From Candidatus Zixiibacteriota bacterium (lineage in GTDB: Bacteria; Zixibacteria; MSB-5A5; JAABVY01), in the NCBI GenBank assembly GCA_014730285.1, contig WJIM01000108.1, positions 1-9,543 on the forward strand: 9,543 nt of DNA, in the 5' to 3' direction. Both the position numbers and the translations under genes were made by a program. The notes beneath the pieces are model-generated. The model was not told where the DNA came from. It ran no database searches and saw only the letters and a program-made list of their open reading frames with translations. Positions 5,731 through 9,543 of the stretch are shown piece after piece. Position 1 is the stretch's first letter. Every line of letters begins with the position of its first letter.

Positions 5731-6123
5731 TCATACCATCCTCGCATCTTCTATCAGCACATGCAAAAACTCCCGTCCGCTGGCTAGGCCGCGTGCAATT
5801 GCCGGCGAGACATTCAAAAGACGAAAGCTCGTATTAAGTTTGCGCTTGCGGCTGTAGACATCGGTGATTTGCTTATCGTCATTGTAGACCAGCCCGATCA
5901 ATGCATCCTGAATCGGCTTAATCATATTGTCAACATCCAGAGCCTCGTACTTATAAAAATATGTCAGGGTCATACGAATCTGATCTCGAGTCGGCGGCTG
6001 TTTATGAGGCCAGTACTTGCGTGCGGTGTTGCGCACCTGCGCCTTCCACTGATTCAGAACGCGCCGCTTCTTGGCCTGCTGCGAAATCGGCGTACCCTCG
6101 ACTGTAAACTCGAACCTGATCAT
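5731..6123 (-). CDS. RusA-family Holliday-junction resolvase-like endonuclease
   Basis: A 130-residue protein of RusA size (about 120 residues in E. coli). The family's acidic active-site block is present: ALDVDNMIKPIQDALIG gives D63, D65, K69 and D73, followed by NDDKQITDV with D82/D83. These correspond to the metal-binding aspartates and catalytic lysine of RusA, which cleaves four-way DNA junctions as a dimer. The tail (about 100-130, ending EFLHVLIEDARMV) is typical of chromosomal, non-phage members. I chose ATG 6123; upstream in-frame starts at 6171 and 6180 lie in a palindromic repeat. No Shine-Dalgarno is visible, and the repeat ends 9 bases before the ATG, so it may shape translation. 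It precedes the PD-(D/E)XK-HEPN gene on the same strand, 268 bases apart, with repeats between. Confidence 0.83.
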   Translation of the reverse strand: MIRFEFTVEGTPISQQAKKRRVLNQWKAQVRNTARKYWPHKQPPTRDQIRMTLTYFYKYEALDVDNMIKPIQDALIGLVYNDDKQITDVYSRKRKLNTSFRLLNVSPAIARGLASGREFLHVLIEDARMV

Positions 6124-6132
6124 ATTGCTTTT

Positions 6133-6202
6133 GCAGGTCAAATCCTGAAGGGATTTGACAAAATATTTCATACACGTCAAGCGCCTTCAGCGCTTGACCT
6201 AC
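6133..6202. repeat. REPIN-like element, copy 4 (variant stems)
   Basis: Left unit: GTCAAATCC / GGATTTGAC (6137-6159), loop TGAAG, foot GCAG. Right unit: GTCAAGCGC / GCGCTTGAC (6176-6198), loop CTTCA, foot GTAG read inward. Both stems are perfect 9-mers and the two loops are exact reverse complements. The right stem differs from the other copies on both arms, so base pairing is kept. The 16-base spacer is the longest of the family. Confidence 0.86.
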
Positions 6203-6219
6203 ACTACTTACATATTTTC

Positions 6220-6279
6220 GTAGGTCAAAACTATTTGAGATTTGACAAATTCGTCAAAAGTCACAGACTTTTGACCTAC
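6220..6279. repeat. REPIN-like element, copy 5
   Basis: Outer ends are GTAGGTCAAA and TTTGACCTAC. The left unit (6224-6246) is decayed: its left arm reads GTCAAAACTA against GAGATTTGAC, two mismatches. The right unit, GTCAAAAGTC / GACTTTTGAC (6253-6275), loop ACA, is perfect and identical to copies 2 and 3. It is 17 bases from copy 4, a tandem arrangement. Confidence 0.86.
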
Positions 6280-6288
6280 AAATGCTTT

Positions 6289-6320
6289 GTTTGGGCAGGG
6301 AACACTTTTCCACACGCCCA
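6289..6320. repeat. Two-copy motif B, copy 2
   Basis: GTTTGGGCAGG at the left and CTTTTCCACACGCCCA at the right match the motif at 2736-2770 with a slightly shorter centre; the terminal inverted repeat is shortened to TGGGC/GCCCA. It lies ten bases beyond REPIN-like copy 5, as copy 1 lies beyond its REPIN. Confidence 0.62.
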
Positions 6321-6346
6321 CGTTATTGCATCCAATCCAATCTCTA

Positions 6347-6375
6347 CAAAAAACCGCCTTGTCATCTCAGGCGGT
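6347..6375 (-). terminator. Intrinsic terminator of the pckA operon
   Basis: On the reverse strand ACCGCCT (6369-6375) pairs with AGGCGGT (6353-6359) across a nine-base loop, followed by a run of T (6348-6353). It lies about 30 bases past the pckA stop codon and ends the operon. Confidence 0.87.
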
Positions 6376-6404
6376 ATTTATTTCGATAATATCCAAAATC
6401 AGTA

Positions 6405-8261
6405 TCAACCGTAACGCCAGCCGCGGTCGCGTGCAAGACGCGGGTTCGGTTTCCAGTCGGTTAGCTTTGCCGCCGGTTTTTCTTTGGGCGGAGGCGGCTC
6501 CTCCTTCTTTCTGATTGTAGCCATCGAAACCGTCGTTCCGGAATCGGGGGCGATGCTGTATGATTCCTCGGCCGCCCGGATTATCTCCGGCATCAGGCCC
6601 TCCTCCGCAACCTTCTCGGTAAATTTGCGGCGGCCGTTAACCAGATCGCGCAGGTAATTATCGATCTGCTCCTGCGAGTAATATTTTTCGGGACGATACA
6701 TACCCAGATCAACACCCTCGGCCGAGATTATCTCCTCGGTGCCGAAAAGGCTGGGACGATACTCATTGGTACCGCGCAGATCGCCGCGTTGAATAGCAGC
6801 CATCGTATCGATCGGCACACGCTCTGTCTTGCGAATCATATTCTTGTTGCCGTCTTTATCCTTTTCGATAATCTCGCCCATACCGCCTGTGTTGTATTGA
6901 TAGAAATGTACTTTGTCAGGATAGCTGTTGGCGAGATCCATCACGATATTGTAAAACATATTCACCTTGGCGGCGCGCGATCCGACGATAAACGGATCAG
7001 TACCCACAGTGCGAACCGACTCGCCCGCCTTGGCCGGATTGGAGGCATAGCTGTGACTGGACTCGCCCCAGAGATACGCCAGTGCCGCCTGAGTGGGTGT
7101 CAGGCGCTGAGAGAAAGTCATGATCGTATTACGGCGCGTGATAAAGGCAAAGACGATGCCGTCAAGCTCCTCAACCGGCGGAAGATTCAGAGTGGGGTAC
7201 CAGATATCTTTCATCGCAAACGGCCAGTGACCGCGCTTGATCTTCAACTGCTTGCGCATAATAACCGCGCGGCCGTTACCGCACAGATTCTCATCCAGAA
7301 ACTGCGGAGTACCGTCAGCATTAATCATCACATTCTCATACATAGCGCTTTTATGCACCAGCGCATTATACATCGACTCCTGAAGCTTTTTATCGACATC
7401 GGTCTTGACGAAATAATTCTGCTCGGAGCCGTAAGCCGAACCGTCATTCTTTAAAAAGCAGATATCATCCTGGCATACAAGAGTACGCTCACCTTTCTTC
7501 CAGTCGAGGCCGAGCTGATGGCATGACCAGGTGCTCTTGCCGGTGGCCGACAGACCAAAAAGAAGCACGCCGTATTTTTTCAGTTGTCCGCTCTTCTTAT
7601 CCTGAATAATAACGACCTTGGTACCGGCATGAAGCCCCAGCATATTAAGCTTGTCGGCCGCATACATGCCGTTACGCAAAAATCCCTTTTTATCCTCACC
7701 CATATAATCCGAACCAAGCACAACGGTTGTGTTGTAATCTGGCAGCATCAGCACCTGCTGGCGGATATGATGTTCTTCCGGGATATGTATCAGGGTAAAT
7801 TCGGGGCCCGGGGCATTAGTTGGTTTGCCCATAGTATGTCCCCACATCAGAGCATTACGCGCATTCTTGGGATCGGCCATGGACATATACAGATTGCATT
7901 TCGGATTGAACTCGGAATTCTCGCCCATCTGACGGCGCAGTTTTACAAACGGCAGAGTCTCCATCAAATGCAAAACCTTATCAAGTTCTTCGGGGGCACT
8001 GCGGATAATCTGTTTCTTGCCTTCGGAAAGATGATGCTCGCGGCATTTCTCTGATCCGAGATAAACAGTCTTGCCGCCGATTCTGCTCGATACCGCCGAA
8101 CGCCATCCCCATGAACCGTATTTCGTCCTCTGTCCGGTTTGATAGGATGGCTCCTTCATATCACTCAGCTTTACTTCTTTTATATTGGGACCGTTTAAGC
8201 GCCTTTGAAGATCGCGATTGAAACGGCTGTAGTAATTCATGTCATAAAGAGAATCGGACAT
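6405..8261 (-). CDS. pckA: Phosphoenolpyruvate carboxykinase, ATP type (divergent, extended C-terminus)
   Basis: Converts oxaloacetate and ATP to PEP, CO2 and ADP at the head of gluconeogenesis; cytosolic. The 618-residue protein has the substrate region DYMGEDKKGFL (K191/K192), H211 in LGLHAG, the kinase-1 loop GLSATGKST (236-244; the family norm is GLSGTGKTT), the kinase-2 block CQDDICF (D265/D266), an Arg in SQRLT (386) matching the conserved substrate-binding Arg, and YNTGGMGE (456-463). ATP-type enzymes are usually near 520-540 residues; the excess is an N-terminal extension and a tail after about 575 with a proline-rich KKEEPPPPKEKP stretch. The P-loop and kinase-2 substitutions place it in a divergent branch, so nucleotide preference is uncertain. 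It starts two bases after the ndk stop, with AAGGGGA seven bases upstream, and is last in the operon. Confidence 0.9.
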   Translation of the reverse strand: MSDSLYDMNYYSRFNRDLQRRLNGPNIKEVKLSDMKEPSYQTGQRTKYGSWGWRSAVSSRIGGKTVYLGSEKCREHHLSEGKKQIIRSAPEELDKVLHLMETLPFVKLRRQMGENSEFNPKCNLYMSMADPKNARNALMWGHTMGKPTNAPGPEFTLIHIPEEHHIRQQVLMLPDYNTTVVLGSDYMGEDKKGFLRNGMYAADKLNMLGLHAGTKVVIIQDKKSGQLKKYGVLLFGLSATGKSTWSCHQLGLDWKKGERTLVCQDDICFLKNDGSAYGSEQNYFVKTDVDKKLQESMYNALVHKSAMYENVMINADGTPQFLDENLCGNGRAVIMRKQLKIKRGHWPFAMKDIWYPTLNLPPVEELDGIVFAFITRRNTIMTFSQRLTPTQAALAYLWGESSHSYASNPAKAGESVRTVGTDPFIVGSRAAKVNMFYNIVMDLANSYPDKVHFYQYNTGGMGEIIEKDKDGNKNMIRKTERVPIDTMAAIQRGDLRGTNEYRPSLFGTEEIISAEGVDLGMYRPEKYYSQEQIDNYLRDLVNGRRKFTEKVAEEGLMPEIIRAAEESYSIAPDSGTTVSMATIRKKEEPPPPKEKPAAKLTDWKPNPRLARDRGWRYG

Positions 8262-8263
8262 GC

Positions 8264-8689
8264 TTAAATCCCCTTGGGAAGAATTTCGTCATCACTGAAA
8301 AAAAAGGATACCTCGGCCTTTGCCGTTGCCTCGCTGTCCGAGCCATGGACGACATTTTTCTCGACCGACGTTCCATATTCGCGCCGGATTGTATTATACT
8401 TTGCCTTAGCCGGATCGGTGGCGCCCATCAGGTCGCGCCATCTCCTGATCGAATCATGACCGCCGATTACCATCACGACGATTGGCCCGGAGGTCATAAA
8501 CTCCACCAACGAGTTATAAAACGGCTTACCCTCATGAACAGAGTAAAATTTCTGCGCCTGATCTTTGGAAAGCTTCAGGACTTTCATACCGCGCAAAACC
8601 AGATCAGCCTTTTCAATTCTGGAAATAATTTTTCCAACCAGCTTGCGTCTGACGCCGTCGGGCTTAACAATTCCAAGTGTATTCGCCAT
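8264..8689 (-). CDS. ndk: Nucleoside diphosphate kinase
   Basis: Transfers the gamma phosphate of ATP to NDPs through a phosphohistidine, balancing NTP and dNTP pools. The 141-residue length is standard. Conserved landmarks are KPDG (9-12), the tyrosine in KFYSVHEGKPFY (48), RDLMGATDPAKA (85-96) and the active-site NVVHGSDS with the catalytic H115. It begins 11 bases after the preceding stop codon, and its TAGGAGG ribosome site overlaps that stop, so translation is coupled to the PEPCK-like gene. It is followed two bases later by pckA. Placement between two PEPCK-superfamily genes suggests a role in supplying or recycling the nucleotide used by the carboxykinase, which is inference. Confidence 0.97.
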   Translation of the reverse strand: MANTLGIVKPDGVRRKLVGKIISRIEKADLVLRGMKVLKLSKDQAQKFYSVHEGKPFYNSLVEFMTSGPIVVMVIGGHDSIRRWRDLMGATDPAKAKYNTIRREYGTSVEKNVVHGSDSEATAKAEVSFFFSDDEILPKGI

Positions 8690-8700
8690 AATCTATCCTC

Positions 8701-9543
8701 CTACCCGATCAACTCTTTGACACGCGACTTCAGCGCCTCCGAGGGTATCGCCGCTACATTGACTTTATACGCATCGGCTACACGGAACAACTGATGGAAA
8801 TTTCGTCTCTGCAAATCCTCTAGCTCGACCGGATCGCCCAGCATATATGGATTGAAAAACGGCTGTTCCCTTACAGGCCCCATCCCGGCGCCGCTGGGAA
8901 GACGGTACTTGCCCTGTGAGATATAATCCAGCGCATCCTCCTGCGAAAGTTTCTCCACCGCCGGTGCATTGGGCTCGTTTGCCAGAAGCGCTACCGCCTT
9001 TATTCGTGAACGCTTAACCACTTTATGCGGACCATTGATCCAGGCCGGATCGACCATCGCACGAGAATCTTTGCTGCCCCAGTAGCAGTATGGTTCGCCC
9101 AGATCGAGAGGAAGCTCTTCGCTGATGATATCAGTATTAGTCCAGTCGGAACGTTTGGTGACCACATTTTCGCATTTACTGCGGTCGAAAATTCTCTCGT
9201 AATGCGGATGGTCTTTGGCTATCACAGTTTTGAAATAGAATTTACGTTCGGGAGAGTCGGCTACTGCATCTGCGGCACGATAACGCACGAAGATAAAATC
9301 ATTCGTGACGAAATTCGATTCCTCATCTTCCAGAAGCCTTATAAATGTCGAGCCGCGCTTGAGTCCCCTGGGACCAATCAGGGCAATAGCTTTGCCGTCA
9401 TAATCAATGCATGCAGCACGTACGCCATGCACATCCAAAAGCCGCTCACTCAAATCGGCGACCATACCCAGCGCCCAGCTTCGCACCTGGCCATAATATG
9501 TGGTATTGAACATAATGGCGGTTTTCATGGCACGGTTGTAGTA
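8701..9543 (-). CDS. PEPCK-like paralogue with degenerate P-loop, N-terminus cut by window edge
   Basis: The frame is open to the window edge (280 residues seen); the ATG at 9528 lacks a ribosome site and five in-frame codons precede it (YYNRA), so the true start is outside. By eye it aligns with the C-terminal two-thirds of the neighbouring pckA product: IALIGPRGLKRGST sits where pckA has the P-loop GLSATGKST, NFVTNDFIF where kinase-2 CQDDICF lies, and ERKFYFKTVIAKDHPHY...SKCENVV where pckA has EQNYFVKTDVDKK...SAMYENV. EKLSQEDALDYI matches QRLTPTQAALAYL, and PFFNPYMLGDP matches DPFIVG. The Walker A glycine-lysine order is not kept and the second kinase-2 aspartate is lost. It may be a non-catalytic partner or regulator of PEPCK, or an enzyme with altered chemistry. 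First visible gene of the ndk-pckA operon. Confidence 0.65.
   Translation of the reverse strand, partial: YYNRAMKTAIMFNTTYYGQVRSWALGMVADLSERLLDVHGVRAACIDYDGKAIALIGPRGLKRGSTFIRLLEDEESNFVTNDFIFVRYRAADAVADSPERKFYFKTVIAKDHPHYERIFDRSKCENVVTKRSDWTNTDIISEELPLDLGEPYCYWGSKDSRAMVDPAWINGPHKVVKRSRIKAVALLANEPNAPAVEKLSQEDALDYISQGKYRLPSGAGMGPVREQPFFNPYMLGDPVELEDLQRRNFHQLFRVADAYKVNVAAIPSEALKSRVKELIG

Noticed and set aside
6124..6180. N-terminal extension of the RusA-like protein from 6180 or 6171
   Set aside because: The extra codons are read through REPIN-like copy 4; the RusA-type sequence begins at MIRFEFTVEG.
5495..6279. CRISPR array
   Set aside because: The repeats are irregularly spaced, internally palindromic as inverted pairs, and separated by genes; there are no uniform spacers and no cas genes.
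5869..6414. 181-codon plus-strand frame
   Set aside because: It runs antisense to the RusA-like gene and through repeats; its sequence mirrors those features.
6789..8054. Long plus-strand open frames opposite pckA (6789-7454, 7584-8054)
   Set aside because: They are antisense to a clearly recognisable PEPCK and have no family-like sequence or ribosome sites.

Overview
The window reads as chromosomal DNA from a bacterium of moderate GC content with Shine-Dalgarno-led genes. Gene style and the dispersed palindromes resemble uncultivated FCB-type phyla such as Zixibacteria. That placement is a guess from general familiarity, not from a marker gene.

Layout. (1) Positions 1-1437, minus strand: an HNH endonuclease-like gene followed directly by trpS (tryptophanyl-tRNA synthetase), which is cut by the left edge. 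(2) Positions 1513-3687, plus strand: a possible 32-aa membrane peptide, a two-domain GNAT acetyltransferase, a strong 37-aa membrane peptide and a small lipoprotein closed by a good intrinsic terminator. (3) Positions 3707-4794, plus strand: a markedly AT-rich gene for a four-helix membrane protein with a cytosolic cupin domain; it looks acquired. (4) Positions 4809-6123, minus strand: two nuclease genes, a RusA-like Holliday-junction resolvase and a PD-(D/E)XK (archaeal-resolvase-like) nuclease fused to a HEPN domain, surrounded by palindromic repeats. (5) Positions 6347-9543, minus strand: a tight operon of a PEPCK-like paralogue with a broken P-loop (cut by the right edge), ndk and an ATP-type PEP carboxykinase, closed by an intrinsic terminator.

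The most notable structure is a family of five ~60-70 bp elements (2624-2692, 5495-5553, 5660-5717, 6133-6202, 6220-6279). Each is two inverted copies of a unit made of a GTAG/GCAG tetranucleotide plus a 9-10 bp stem and a 3-5 nt loop. This is the architecture of REPINs mobilised by RAYT (REP-associated tyrosine) transposases. Stem changes are compensated on both arms between copies. Four of the five lie around the two nuclease genes. A second, 73-bp palindrome (5575-5647) and a two-copy ~33-bp motif (2736-2770, 6289-6320) are interspersed with them.

Functionally, region 5 is central carbon and nucleotide metabolism (oxaloacetate to PEP, NTP balancing) and region 1 is translation. Regions 3 and 4 look accessory: the paired resolvase-like/HEPN nucleases and the membrane cupin are the best candidates for undescribed biology.
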